Shown: positions 11,001 through 26,000 of the stretch, piece after piece | How positions within the stretch are numbered: the first letter of the stretch is position 1 | Layout: every line of letters begins with the position of its first letter | Assembly: GCA_020055645.1 (NCBI GenBank) | Contig: CM034547.1 | Coordinates: 30,938,513-31,002,512, forward strand | DNA length: 64,000 nt | DNA from: Tomocerus qinae | Taxonomy: Eukaryota > Arthropoda > Collembola > Entomobryomorpha > Tomoceridae | Reading direction: 5' to 3' | Made by a program: the position numbers and the translations under genes | The notes under the pieces: model-generated | Database searches by the model: none | Seen by the model: the letters and a program-made list of their open reading frames with translations, nothing else | Told to the model about the DNA's origin: nothing

Positions 11001-14000
11001 TGCTTTGCTCCTAATTGGATATCTACAATGGTAGTTATTATGCTGCGCGTTAAAAGATTTGCTCTATGTAGGTACAAATTACTACTGAGTAATAAGCGTC
11101 CATATGGAAGTTACATAATGAACTGTACGCGTAGGTAAAGCGATATAATTATTAATCTATAAACAAGTCTTCTAGCTATTTTCTTTGTTTTTAAGGGGAT
11201 ACTCTGTATAGACTTTTAGTTTGTCCCATATTACCCACAATGAGAAAGTTTTTCTTTAGCTACTACGAGTAATTCGACCTGAACTTTTAATGTTTTTATT
11301 ATTACTCCTTCCTATCATTTTAGTTTGTAGCAAGTACCATACTAGAATATAAATAATGTAGAAGTCCATTAGCTAGCATGAGACTAAGTTAAAACCACAA
11401 AACTACTAAAAGACAATTTAAAAATTATACGTAGATCCTTTTGTAAGTATATTACATATGACTACTACAGATAATACGTAAGTATAAATGAAATAGAGAA
11501 AAGATTATAGTTTAGACAGAGGAAGATATAGTGATTAACTTCATCCATTAAAACTAGAATAGCGGAAGTATTGCAATTGTATCTAGTTGGGTATGTGTAG
11601 GTAGTGATATGGTGGCTGGGTGAATTTAAGACCAGAACAAACACAACGTATCGACAAGTGAAAGCTGACTTGTGCACACGTTTGTGTATGAGAAGGGAAG
11701 TGTGGACTCGCGATAAAGTGAAGCTAGGAAGAAAATAAAGTAAACAGCTTTCCGTACTTGTAGAGGTGACCAGTAAGCCTCTGGGTAAATGGCAATATCG
11801 AAGTTGCTGGGAACAGACTGTGTCACACCGTCGACGACAGCTTCAAAACGAAATCCGTCTCGTTGAACATCCGTCACGGCTTTGTTCTGGTAAAAGACCA
11901 AACGAGTCCCCATCTGACCCAAACTGAAATTTCTCACCTCTGTCTCGTTCACCTGTTCACACACACGTAAAAGTATCTTGATATGAAATAAATTTTCACT
12001 GTACTACGAGCAGACACATGCTTTTACCTTTGTTAAAGATATCAAGGTAACTTTCGTGGTGTTTGTACAAACTTAATACATCGAACCACAAATTAATCTT
12101 TGTACATACATTGATAGTTCAGGATTTCAAGGTATACGTTCATTTTACGTACTTAAATACTATTACTACTAGATACTAAATTCGATATTGGGAGTAAGTA
12201 AACAGTAGTAGTAGTAAAAAGCCTGTATGTCGGGTGACATGCATGAAAAAGACATTATTGTGGTTTTGTAGAGTGAAGTTTAGGTAGTTATTGAGTGTGA
12301 TAGAAATGGGTATATATTCGCGGTTTGTTAGCAAGTGTATTTATCGGAGATATTTATTCTTGTTAGTTGGAAGTACGTGTAGGGGCATAGTTCGGGAGGG
12401 AATAGTGAACGTTAGGTATTGAGACTAACGAGGCATTTGACATGAAAGAAAAATGCATGACAATGAAAATGTAGAGAAAAAGGGGAAAGAAATATATGGG
12501 GAACTAACGGTAATGATGCCGTGCTGTGGAGACTGAAGGATTCGAATGAGAATTTTGGCCTGATCCACGTCCAAGTTGGTTTCGATGCGGATGCTCTCAT
12601 CAGTCAGCCTTGCCATCGATCCTTTCTTAGCGGCGAGAGTACTCGTGTTGACAATTCGAAGCCAAGCATCTCCCGCACTGATTTCCAACGTCCCTGTATC
12701 ACAATAAAATACAATAGTAGTCCCCAACTCTAACGAATAAATGACGACGAAAACCTAGGAGCGCCTAATAGAAGTTCGTCGAGACCAGGAAAAGTCAGCC
12801 CAACTCAAGTCCCAAGAAAACATCATCAACTTTAATAAAAAATCACGTCTAATTCAACCTACTAAAACTTAACTTTGCCTCTGAAAACCATTTCCCCAAT
12901 TTTCCCTCACTAACATACGAACTAAGTAATGTAGAGACTTTCACTGGGTTTTCACCTCAACTTTCGACCGTCCCTTCCACTTTCTCAAGTCAATTCCATT
13001 CCTTGAGATAATGCGTTTTGCATGTTAGTCACATTCTCGGTTTTTTACAATCGCCTAGGGCTCTCTTTAAACTCAAACCGAGTTTCAATGTTTCAAGTTA
13101 ATAGTCGTCATGCTCCCGCTACTCACGATTACCCTAAGTGATGAATATGCACGAAGAGTCTAGCCGAGAACAGTTAATGCTAATGCAAGGCAGGTGAGAT
13201 TGAGAGTGATAGAGGCCAACGAAAGAAAATTGAAAGCCTTCCTAATGGAATTGATGACCCTCTCGCAGCCTCACTGCCCTAATCTCTCTCTCCTCATACA
13301 GATAATGTGATCTCCTTTGCTTTGTTTCTCCCTCGCACAAATAGGTGATGGAATGTAAATTTGTTACTGAGTCAGTGGAGTAATGCACTGTGGATATTTC
13401 TTACACCCGAACTCACTTAATGCAATACAAGAGAAAAGAGCAAATGGAACTTTTGTTTCTGTTGTGCTGTAGTGACCAGCTAACCGTAAGATATCCCACA
13501 TAAAAAACAATATAAGAAATCCAATGAATGCTTTCACTCTCTCCTTTCCACAACACTACCTTCATAACATTACATTTAACGATGAGTGCAATTGACTTGC
13601 CTTCCTACCTACCAGTAGTCCTCTGTCTCTTACTTACTGCTATATCTGTCCTATACCATTACTGTACTCAGTCTACTGTACTACCATAACTTCAAGTACA
13701 TAAGTCTAACAGGTACATATACTATTCATGAGCCCTTGCTAACGATCTACCTATATTATGCATAATATTATTCTGTAAATGTCTGTATTTGAGTCCACAT
13801 ATCTACACTTAAGTGTGTCACTGGTTAGTAGGATATTCAGTCCAGTAAGCTAACTCTGTATGATCGTGTTTTTCAGTGCTCTCTGATTTAATTCAAATTC
13901 TAAAACTGGTATTAAAAATTCTGAATAGAAAAATTACACAAAAATTATAAACCGATTGTACTAGGGTTAAAAATAATATTATTTTCCTTTCAGCCATATT

Positions 14001-17000
14001 TATAAAAACTTGTCAAAACAAAATAACTTGTCCTATCATAGGAAAAGTAATTAAATATTTTACAAATGTGGTTTTTATGGTTTACCCTAATTGAGCCTTT
14101 TATACGATCAACTTGCTATCTCGTATCCAGGGAGTATCCAGATATTTTTAAAGCATTGTTACTCAGGCCGACGAAATGTTATGAAATTTAAAACAGCCGA
14201 ATCCCCTGGTGGAAATACCTCTTGCCTGATTCAAATTATCAGTTCAATAGGAGATTTTTAAAGAAAGAAAGGAAGAACGAAAGTTTATTAATGAGAACTA
14301 CCCACGGCCCACAGCAACCTTACCAACTGTAAAATATGAACTCAAATTCCATTTCTTTATGTAATTAAAATGTATGGATTGATTCACTTAATTTTAAATA
14401 CTGCAGTACAAACATATTTTTACAAGGTACAGTTACAACGTATACTCATCTAAAAATGCCCAATCCGCTCTGAATTCCACTGGAATTGGAACCCAGTGGG
14501 TTAATGTTTTTAAATCTTTTACAAGTTGATTTAAAACCATTAGCCCGCTGGATTTACATAAAGAAACGGAATTTAAGTTCATATTTTACAGTTTCAATAT
14601 TTTGTTAGAATGGGGTACGGTATGAAAAAAAGATTGCTGTGGGTAGTTCTCATTAATAAACTTTCGTTCTCCGTTCTTTCTTAATAAATCTCCTATTGAA
14701 CTGATAATTTGAATCAGGCAAGAGGTATTTCCACCAGGGGATTCGGCTGTTTTAAAGTTCATAACATTTCGTCGGCCTGAGTAACAATGCTTTAAAAATA
14801 TCTGGATACTCCCTGGATACGAGATAGCAAGTTGATCGTATAAAAGGCTCAATTGTCGAAATTCCCTACACCCTGTGACATGTCTCTTCTTTTATATATT
14901 CTGAATTACTACATGCATACTTAATAGCTTCCTCTACAACATATGCACGCAATGCATAAACTACCGAGATATCTAGCTTAGCTTGGCTTCCACATAATGT
15001 TAAGTTTGTTCTGCGTTTCAGCAGGAGTGGGGAACGGTGAGCAGTGATATGCATGTAGTGCAAGGATTATGTCAGTCAGGTTTAGTAATATTGAATAGGT
15101 GTGGTGTAATGTTACAGTGTGTACGTAATGCGATACGATACTATTGTCTTTCGTCCATAGGGTGCAATTTGCATACATTCATAGAAGAAATAGTCATTGC
15201 TTTCCCTTCCCTGACACTTTCACCATATGCTCATCCTTATCGTTACAGTATTAAATCGGCCACAAGGGAAATGATCTCCCTTCACTCCATTTCACTTAAC
15301 TTTTCTAATATTATTCTCTCTGGGGATGAGACGACCAGCCAGACACACGCATCTCAGGCATTCCCCTCTAGCTATTTTACATTCCACACTAACTGGGTCA
15401 CTAGGTAGACATTTTCTTTTCTTGGCAGTGAACTTACATTACTTTTGCAAATAACTTTTACTATTTCCATAGATTTGAATAATAATTTCCCATATTTGAC
15501 AACTACCTACTCTACACATATTTAAACTCAGCCAATACTCATTATAATTCAAATCCTGTACGTGTAGGTATCCCTATAATATCTGTTAGGCATTTTTAAA
15601 GTTGCAAATAAATTCGTCTGCAGAGCACTCTATATAATACAATTCTTGGTATATATTATTATTACTTATACTATAATATCACAAGATAGGAGGGAGTATA
15701 TTTATGAAATTATTCTTGTTACTTATGTCTCGTTCATAATATTAGGAGTATGTAGCTCTAATTTTTTCACGTAGGTGGAAAAGCGATAAAAAGTCTAAAT
15801 GGGATGGGATCAGAAGAAACGTAAAGACGTGTTAGTCTTTGGAAATGGGAAATCGTCAATAATAGAGTTGTATGATGGCATACCATTGACTATGAATTTG
15901 GCATCTGTGACCCAATAAGGCAAACTGCCATGAGAGTCACTCCCCTCGTGTTTGAAGACAAGTTTCCCTGCATCGACGTCAGCTTGTGTCCACTGAAAAA
16001 TGGGTGTCGACAGAGAAACAGAACGATCGTAGACATGACCTATAGGCAGCGTCTTGGCTTTGTTGGACAAGGATGATGTGGATGCAAGAGAGTACTTCAG
16101 AGATGATCTGTCATTGTCCCAGTCAGCGTCGAAGTAGTCTAGAATAGCGTTGTTCAGTCCCCGCATGCCACCGAAGACGACATTAACGGAGAGTGTGGCA
16201 TGCGGTGCTCTTGCCGGAGGATGATTATTCACTCCTCGCATCATAATATCCAATTGACACAGAAACATAAAATTGGCAGCCGAACTCCAGGCAACAAGCT
16301 CTATTTTATCTCTGGGAGTTTCCGAGCCATCGTGTCTATAGAACAGCAGGCTTTTGTCCAAATCGCTTGAAGTGAATTGATCGACTTGTGATGACGTTGT
16401 GTACGGAGACTCTTGTAGAAACCGCGAAGACATGCTGTCCCGCTCTTTCTCCAGGTAGCCAAATTTTGGCCCTGATGTAACATTGAAAATGAGGAGTTGA
16501 TCTTCACCATAGCTAGCTATTCTGATGCGTAGGAGTTTTGATGAAATGCTTTCTCTCCCGCCTTCGATGACAATCAGAGGTTTCAAAGTGACAGAAATGG
16601 GTTTTCGACGAGTGAAGTGATGAACATCACATCGGAAAGGGCCAGATGTCATCGTGATATCTAAATGGGTAGTCGTGACATTGAAAAGAAAGAGATCACT
16701 CATCGGCGAGTAGGGAGTGTATTTGAATTGGTAAATCACTCTCTTGGCGACGAGATCCCCTTGTGTAAACGAGAGGGTGGATGATGAAGAGGCATTCGAG
16801 GGAGATGTAGGAAAAGATGCAGTTGTCCGAAAAAGAAGCTGTCCCAAACGAGGTGGCTGAGTGATTGTGTAAAGAATAGCATCATCAGATGTGGATAAGG
16901 GGTAAGTCCGATATTCTAGCGAACGGGTTGACAGTGGCATTTCCACAGTCCCATTAAGAGTAAGAGCGTTTGAGCCGACTTTCTCCAGCCGTAGTGATAC

Positions 17001-20000
17001 AATTCTGAGTCTGAATCTGAATTCAGAAGGCACCTTTGTTTCAGAGAGGGACACGTGGAAGCTGAACTCATCTTCCGTTGCAACATCACTGTAAATTAGG
17101 AAATAATGAATAAATCCTTGTTAGATGCTAGGATGATGTAATAAAAACTATAATTAGGTACAGGGGGATGTCAAATGGAAATTAGAGAGAGAATAGAACA
17201 GGAAGGTTTTAAGTGAAAGCTGAAAGGCAGGACGGAAGGAAAGCACATGGAGAATGACGGTGATTATAGGCAAGAAAGCTTCCTGTGTATTTTCCTACTG
17301 GTCTACTCCTCTCATCTGGTCTGGTAGTAAAAGCAAGTTTCCTGTGACTAGTAAGCTTATAGGTATTTTCACTTTAAAAGGGTTTCTACGTGCTCCCATA
17401 TCATATCCTACGACAAATGCACTACAAACGCAGAAAGAAAGTAATACTTAGGAGGAGGGGAGATGCCCAGACCAGATATTGATACTACACAAATACACAG
17501 TATATAGCTATATAGACGCTTTAACAAATAGAATTGAGTAGGAGATTTTCAAAAGAATGCATGCAGAGTTGGGGGATATCTTGCCTGGGACGCTGGAGAA
17601 GATATCTGAGACGAGCAGCTTGTAAATCTAATTGAGTGAAATGGTCTACAGTCGTCCATTGGCCATTGCTTCGTCGTAGTTGTAAAATTCCAGCTTTGGG
17701 TGGACTGATGACATGATACTCGACGACCAAGCCTTGCTCTGCTGCATTCGATGTGAAACTTAAATTAGTGCTCGTGATCACGGCGGCTGTGCCCATCACG
17801 TTCGCTACTTCTACTCCCGTGTTCACCTCCGGAGCTATTCGCAACGAAAAAGTCTCGATTCTGAGCACGGCTGTGGTCGACACGCTGCTCCCATCCGTCA
17901 CTTTCACGGCCATCTTTGAACTGGACAATCCGCCGTCCACGTACCTTCACAAATATACAATACATAGAATCCATGAACTTTATTACCCACAATATGCTCT
18001 ATACAATAATTTTACACAATCCCTCACGTGCTACTTACTACTGTGAAGTCGGTTTAATTGCTCAATGCACCACATAATTGTCACATTGTCATAATTGATA
18101 CGCGAACTGTTAAAATAATGGTATCTGAATTAAAGATATCTCACCAAACATGACCATTTTGAAGATCTGCTTGACTAAAAGATTGAATGGGTTTCCCGGG
18201 ATTTGTCGAAAGCTCCAGATATCCCCGGCTATCAGCGGCAGTGCCCATAGAAATTATAGAAAAATGTAAATCGTCTGCTACGGTATCTGGATCAAGGGAT
18301 GTGATCACTTCTGGTAGCAGTCTCACTTTTGTTCCCTGTTAAGAAAAGACTCAATGTAATAGAATGTTCTAGGCTCGTATTAATTAGCCCTGCTTTTAGA
18401 GCCAGATTTTATGTTTTTATGATTTAATTAGTTACCTGAGCAAGTCTAAGAACACCTCCAGGTACAAGTCGAATCTCCGGCGGATCATTTACTGCTGTAA
18501 TTTCCACAGGAAGCGTCAATACCCTGGCATCCTATAAAGACGGAAATTAATATGAGCATTCATTACCTACGTAAGTATAAAAGTCTCCGTCAAAATTAGT
18601 ATCTCCATTTATTAAATAAAAACGTGTCACGTAGCGTTACATACTTAATAAAGTTTTACGTCTTTACGAATACATATATGACTAAGTATGAAAAAGATAG
18701 TATCGTTTATCGTATAGAAGGTGTTCAAGAAAGATACCTGAAGATATGCCGGCAAAAGAAAATCGTTAGTTTGTACAAGTTTCAAAACGAGTTCGATAGA
18801 GTCTCTGGAGTTCTCTGCTCCATTATGCCAATATCTAACTCGACCAGCGCCTACATCCAGCAGAGAGAAACTTTCACCTCGTCCACCGGCGGAGGCCGAA
18901 GAAGATCCGGATCCTGTAGCGGAGGTTGCACTCCTCATCGTAAACTGAAAGCAATTAGGTAGCCATCAAAATGTTAATTTCATTATCTTGTGGCCATTAG
19001 CATAATTTTCATAATGATGGTCGTAGGAAATGGGACTAACCTCGAGTCTTCCTTGTTGAGGCGGTTTGGAAACGCTGAAGAGGACACCTGACTCTCGAAC
19101 ACCGAATTTAGATAGGTCAAGTGTAATGGCCAGATGTCTCGGAGTAATAATGACGGAATCACCCTCAGCCACCTGCACGCCTGTGACTCTCATAATCTCC
19201 AACTCGCCCACCTCCGTCTGAGTGACGATCCGAATGACGTCCCTCGCAATAGAAATTACCTCCAATGAATTCGAGGAGGCTGGCGAAGATCCAGTCTTCG
19301 TTTTCGTCGTCGGGCTCGTGCTACTTGTCCCATTAGCCACGGTCTCTCCCGAGCCGCTTACTTTGCATTTGCTATTGGGTCCATGACTAGTGTTAGTGTT
19401 ATTAGTGCTGGTTGGAGAGGCACTTGAAAAGTCCGCACCGGCAGAAAGACAATAATGTTGCTCGAGGAGGGAGCATCCTGTCGTAATATTGCTGCTCACA
19501 TCCACTTGAGGCAAACCGTATGCCTTGTCGTCTATATGCAAATCTTTAATGCACCCCTACACAAAACCACAAACAAACAACCCACCAACTCTCATCACTT
19601 CACCAAAACACAAAACTCAACAGAGAACACGACAGAACAAGACTACAATAAAGCACATACAATAACCACCTTCAGTTGAGGAACTACCTCCTTGCACTGC
19701 TAACAATCATGCTAAGATGATACGGCATTTGATGATCCCTCATACCAGTCAGCACACACTATCACAACCAATACTGCCTTCCTAAATTCATTTCAACTTA
19801 CTCTTACACTTGCCAATGTTGTCGCTAACTCCGAGAACTCTAAAAATATATCGCGATTAAATTCCATGTTACAATCTGTTGTCCAAAACTACACTCCAGT
19901 CACCTTACCTGTCACTACATGAATTCAAAATATTTCAATATACCTGCATTTACCGTTTTAATGTAGAGTTGGATACAACTCTACATTAAAACTCGTAGCA

Positions 20001-23000
20001 TACATTTTTTTTCTCGGAAGAGCTCTTTTAGGTTTCATTATGTCTTCATCACTATCATCACACAAAAAAATGCTAATAACTTAGCAGTCTACTTCTATTT
20101 AGTTTAAGAATTGACCAGATTTTGTTGAATTTGTTTAAAATAATAATACAAGAAATAATAAATCTTAAGACCATATTGTAATTTTTTCTGAGCATATTTT
20201 AAAAAGAGTCCAGATATTATTGCAGATGTTAATATTGTGGAAATGGTAATTATCATCAATGAAATATGTTTAAAGTCAGTAGAGTGGTGAGGTAATGAAC
20301 AGCCCTACCAACTAAACCTAAGAACAGAACTAGTCTGAATAAGTTAAAGTCTAATATTGATTGGTTCTGAGAATTCGATTTCTATGAAAATGTATATTCC
20401 ATTTCAAAAAGCATATTCTTTTTGCTTTTATCTTTTTCTGCTACTATCAATTATCTGAATGAAAAGAATGTGTATACCCATCAATACATCGTTACATAAT
20501 ATAATGAGACTTGTTGACAAAAATAAAAATGAATTTCTGCGAAGAATGAAAGAAATAACTTAGTAATGGCATTTTCTGTAGAAATGGAATGGGAAAGAAA
20601 GAACATTCTCCGTTAAGGTAAGGTATGTATCACAAGTGGAAGAAAGAAAAAGAAGTTTTATTTGAAAATGGCTCATTGAACAAGATTGTCGACTGAGATG
20701 TAGGTAGTCAGCCCCGTAAGTTTCAAGAATGTTCGTAGACCTGTACAAAATAAGTCGGGCTGGGTTCCTTTCTCCACTTTCTATTTTAGTATTATACTTA
20801 TACCTAATCTTATTGTTAGATGAGTTGGGGTTTTCTTTCCTGTTGAAGAACCACCAAAGTTCATTGTCGTGTTTATTCTCCTTTAGCAAGTTCATCCTAC
20901 AAAAGAATTGGTAATCTTAAGGAAATGTAAAATCCTAAACTATCTACTTCTGCAGTTCTCATACTCTATGTATACATATACCCACGTGAACCGGGAATAT
21001 TAGGTCCGACGGAAATAAATGTTTCCGTGAGCCTCACTCAACTGCCTAATAATCTGTTTTACATAATGGAATTGGGTGCACTCAGCAAAAAATACCGTGA
21101 CTACTTTAAACATTTTTTCAGCATTATGTGATGTAAATGAAGGGATATTTTTACCTACGAGATTCTGAATGACACTTGCGACTTTCAACCAGCGGTACTG
21201 TCTGACAATCCCTATTCAGGATAAAAACGGACTTGTATTTATATACTAGAGGCAAGATCGAATTTCCATTTTCCTTCAATATTGATATAATTAAATAATG
21301 TTCAAAGAGATAATTACATAGAATATAATACATAAATGTCCTAGGAGGTAAGACACTAACTAAAATTATTTGCATAAAATTGATTAAAGTAGCCACTGAA
21401 AACGTTAAAATTAAATCCATAAATTAGAAATATTTGTATCTTTTTTTGGTGATTTTTAAAATTCTCAATCCCAACTCTATTTGACTACTTAGTAAAAGTC
21501 AAAGCTTCTCCCTACGCAATTTCTTTAATAGTCCTCTGATCCCGAAACGGAAACAAAAGGATAGAGGTGTATTATATCGTGTAGGCGCATAACTTGCTGT
21601 ACATATCGCTAAGCAGTTTAGTGCTCCAGTGCATGAGAACCAAGGTATAGAGAGATAAATAACATTTGCATGTTAAAGTGAGCCAACTGGTGCAGTCAAA
21701 GAAAATTGTACAGTAATGTAATTGGTGATATCCCAACTTACAATAAAGCTTTGGTCTGGAAGTCCTTGAGCTCTGAGTTTTCCGCGTTTTGTATCTTCTG
21801 CCCCAAGGTAGATCATTTCCGAGACATCCAAATGCCTGCTTCCCCCTCGAACTGGGGGCTCTGACATCCACGTTTCATTATCCACCATCACAGATAGGAG
21901 AGAGGGTGACACCTGTAAAAACATCGGGTTCACGACAAACAAAAACTGTTACATATAAAAATAAACTTTCTAAATTAAAAATACGCATTGTCAAAGACTC
22001 GTTAGAGGACAAAATTTTCTGTTTGAATAAAAATCAGAGAAACTATAGAGAATGTTTTATGATTCTCATTATCCTATATGTGCTTGTATAGACAATTTGA
22101 GGAAGAAAAGTTTTCCTTTGATATTGCATGGCTGTATCGGGCAAACAAAACAGAAACTGATTGTGCCTTGTCAAATAAATGTAAGTACCGTCGAGAAATG
22201 CGCACTCAGTTGGTGGTAAACATCATTAGGCTTCCCATTATTCCTATACATTCATGGCTAAGTAATAAAGGGAGCAATCAAATACCTACAGTAGAGAAGT
22301 GCACTGTAGAGCTGCGTAAAACTCGCCATTATTTCCAGCACAGTGCCTAAGCAGGAGATTATGCTAACAATATAACATTACAAAGAGATATATCTTTCAG
22401 AGAGATAAAGATAAGTAGTGAAACTGTTGTATAGTTTGTAGCAAACACTATTGTTGGTAAGTTCTCTGTGAGTGTGAGCTACAGCTTTGGAATAATAATG
22501 TAGATATTGCGAGAAAGGAATTGAGGTGGCTCACGATCATCCTAATCATAATAAATACAATGTAAAGTCATTGAGGGCAATATTGCCGAGGAGAAGGATG
22601 ACAGCTTCAGCTCATCATCATCATTCTCATTTCTCACTTCTCCAATTTACCACGTTCCCTTTCTCTATCTCCACTGTCCCAATCTCCAGTGAACATTTAC
22701 AGACAAAATATATCAGCAAACAAAGCATTTCTCATCTCATTCTATTTTCAACTCTTACGAGGTGCTCGCTATGAGCCTAGGCTAGGATCAATAACAATAA
22801 ATGAGCTATTAGTCATAAAGCCCAAGTTAAACCTGCAAAAATATCATAAAAAATATCGTCAACATTTTAAATAGCAAGAAAATATAACAGAAAGTTTCCC
22901 AACTTTCCCTTTGAACTTTCCCTTCACTTAGTTTGTTAGGTTCAAGGTTAGCTACAACCTAATTTTAGATTTTAAATAGAAAATCATGCTGGATAAACAA

Positions 23001-26000
23001 GAATAAATGCAATTATTTCACAAACTAGGAATATTACGAGACATTTTTTGCTAGTCTCTTTGAGTATGGTATTTTTTCTGTAAAGGGTATGAGAAGAGAA
23101 AGCACTTACCCTGAAAGAGACAGAGTGCCATTGATGATCACTGATTGTTACAGACGACTGGACTTGAATAGGTCCACTTCCCATTTCAGCCGTGAGTCGA
23201 ACCTACACTCGTAGCCAAAAAATCCTCACATTAGCTCCAGTAATTACATTGAAGAGAGCAACATTTCGATGTTGATGACAGGAGTGAAATGGAAACACTG
23301 GTGCACTGTGATAGTGATGTGATGCGTACAGATTTGGCAGAAAGAACTCTTCAGATGTGAGTGTGAGCCAATGTTACATATCCTATCATTTCGAGACAAC
23401 TTTCTCCTCGCATTATACAAGATATCATCTTTATAAGCTACTGTTAGCACATAAAAGATCTCATACTACATATATGTTACAGATATTGTTTCCCCACCTT
23501 ACTATGTATAGGTGGCTATTAAATAAATTACTAAAGCGTACTTTCACTTGAGTAAAGATAACGTACTTTTGATGCTTCACGTATTAAAAGTATGTTCTCT
23601 GTCCTTGCATTCCAGGAATTGAAGAAAGACATTTCATAGTACGAGGCTTATTAATCCTTACATAGTTATACATAATGTATAAGTCAAAGCAAGTTAGGTA
23701 TATCTACTCTACATATAACAGCTGATAAAAATACTAGTGTTGATGATGCTTTTAATGTAGTAGATTTGTAATAAAGTAAGATAAGTCAGAATTTCCGGTT
23801 CTATTATATTAAATGCTCTATAATACATAAGAAACAAAGTGTTATATACTTAAGTAGTGATATAAGCTGAACACGTGTGCACAAGAATATAGTAACAGTG
23901 TAGAAATTTCGACCGTGTGCAGCACATAGGAGATAGCATTATCAGTGTATCAGTACCAGTAACGATAGTGTTAGTTCTGGAAATGACTTCAGTGTAGTGT
24001 TAAGCCAAATGGATGAGTTTGAAACGTATGATATGATATGAAAGGGTGTTTGTAGTAGTGGTGTATATAGGCATAGGTGAAAGTAGTCGGGAGTGTGTAC
24101 AGTATTAATGCGTTAGTTGGCGATGGTTAAGTAAAGTTAGTTGTGTGCGTACCTTGCCACGGTGGAGCTCTAAAGCCAGATAATCGGGTCGGGAAGACAT
24201 GCCGGAGACATAAAGAATGAGCCCGTGGTCTTCCATGGGGCGCACATTCATTTTTACGAGAGTTCCTTGTCGCGAGATTGCTACCCGAGAGATCACATAA
24301 CTATTGGCAGACATGAATCCCACTGCGTCCCTCGTTGTCGCTTCAAACTCCTCTGAGCAGCTCCATGACACTCCGTCAATCTAATACACCAAATACATTG
24401 CACACGACATGTCATCACTCAACTTAAATTGCCTTCCTAAGTTACTACTTCTCTATCTAAGACTTATATACTATTAAGTATTATTAGATCTGTAATAGGC
24501 ACTATACTAAATTACTGATTAGATACAGAGGGGAAAAAATAATATCGTGGATGTCATTAGAAAGTGTATATTGTCAATACAATAAGCTGGATATAAGTCA
24601 GATAGATTCAAAAACAATAGCAAATTAACTTATCAAAGCAAATGGAGGAGAAAGTTCTTTGACTTTCACAAGTTTATTTAGTGTGTGGATCTATATGTCT
24701 GTGAAAGTGGTATACTTATGAGAAGATGTAATAATGAGGTATGAAGAAAGTAGTAGCAGTTTGAGCTTGATAGATCCTAACACAAACAAGTAGAAGAAGT
24801 CATAAGAGTGAATATCATTAGGACTTATCTTGTCGCTGTTACTGAATTGATATAAGGATTCTAAATTGGAAATATTTGGATTGATGTGATAGGAAATGCT
24901 AATGTAATGAGAGGTGGGACCATAATATCTGTGAAAATGGAGAAAACAATGAAGAGCTAGAATAGGTATATAATAGAGACAGGGAAGAAGATTGGAGAGA
25001 AAGTGGAGACTATAGTTTTGTAGTCTATGACTAGACTAAATAAGTTAGATGATAAGATTTTATGATCTGATGGTTTGAACTTTGGGCATTGTGTGATTTG
25101 CTGAAGAAAGTAAAAGTAGAGTTGTTCTTGTTTGTTCGGCCTGTAAAGTGTGTAAGGAGCGTGTAGTCATAATGCATATATAGTGTTCCTATATACACTC
25201 AAAATTTATATAATATATAACAATAAATGTATATGTGTAGGTGTTTTTCCACAGGAGATACGGCGTCTACTAGCATTTAAGTACTTAGTGTTTAAGGGTA
25301 CATGCTACATATAGCTAGATGTTTACTTATAGAGAAAGCAATGTGATAGAGAGAGTGAGTGAGTGACTTTTACTTGGCCAAGTTGAGTTTTGGCACGAAG
25401 AAGGACGTCCTCGGCATTGTAAGTGATATGGGACATGCAGCCACGAAACGACGGCAGGTTCCCCAAGAAGATCTCATTGAATCCGGCTAAGCCACCGAGC
25501 CAAATGCCGAAATGTATGTTCAAGTCATGGAAGCGATTCGGCAGATTTGCTCTAGGGAAATATTTGCCTCGTAAATCAAAACTGCATTCATTCTCTTACT
25601 CTATTTTACTCTACATTACATACGTATGTACGTACTTTGTACTACTTGTCTACTTCTCTGAGACAGGACTAAGTACACTAGACGGAACATCTACTGATAT
25701 GTCTCATCACAAGTACGCAAGACTATCTTCTTAGACTTATACTAAATAACACTCAACCCTTCCACTACTACATCCTTACCTACGTAGGTAGTTAGTATCG
25801 CTCTTTACATCTCAATTATATTTATTGTATACTTTATACCCAAAGCAAGACGATACACTCCTTGTCCACAAAATCATTAAGATAGTCACTGACATAATTT
25901 ACTTTTGTTTTACTCCACTATGAAAGGTCAGAAACCTCAATTCTTTACCCCTTGCCAATATTTTAATGCTGACTTTTGCTTTACTTTCACTACAACTTAT

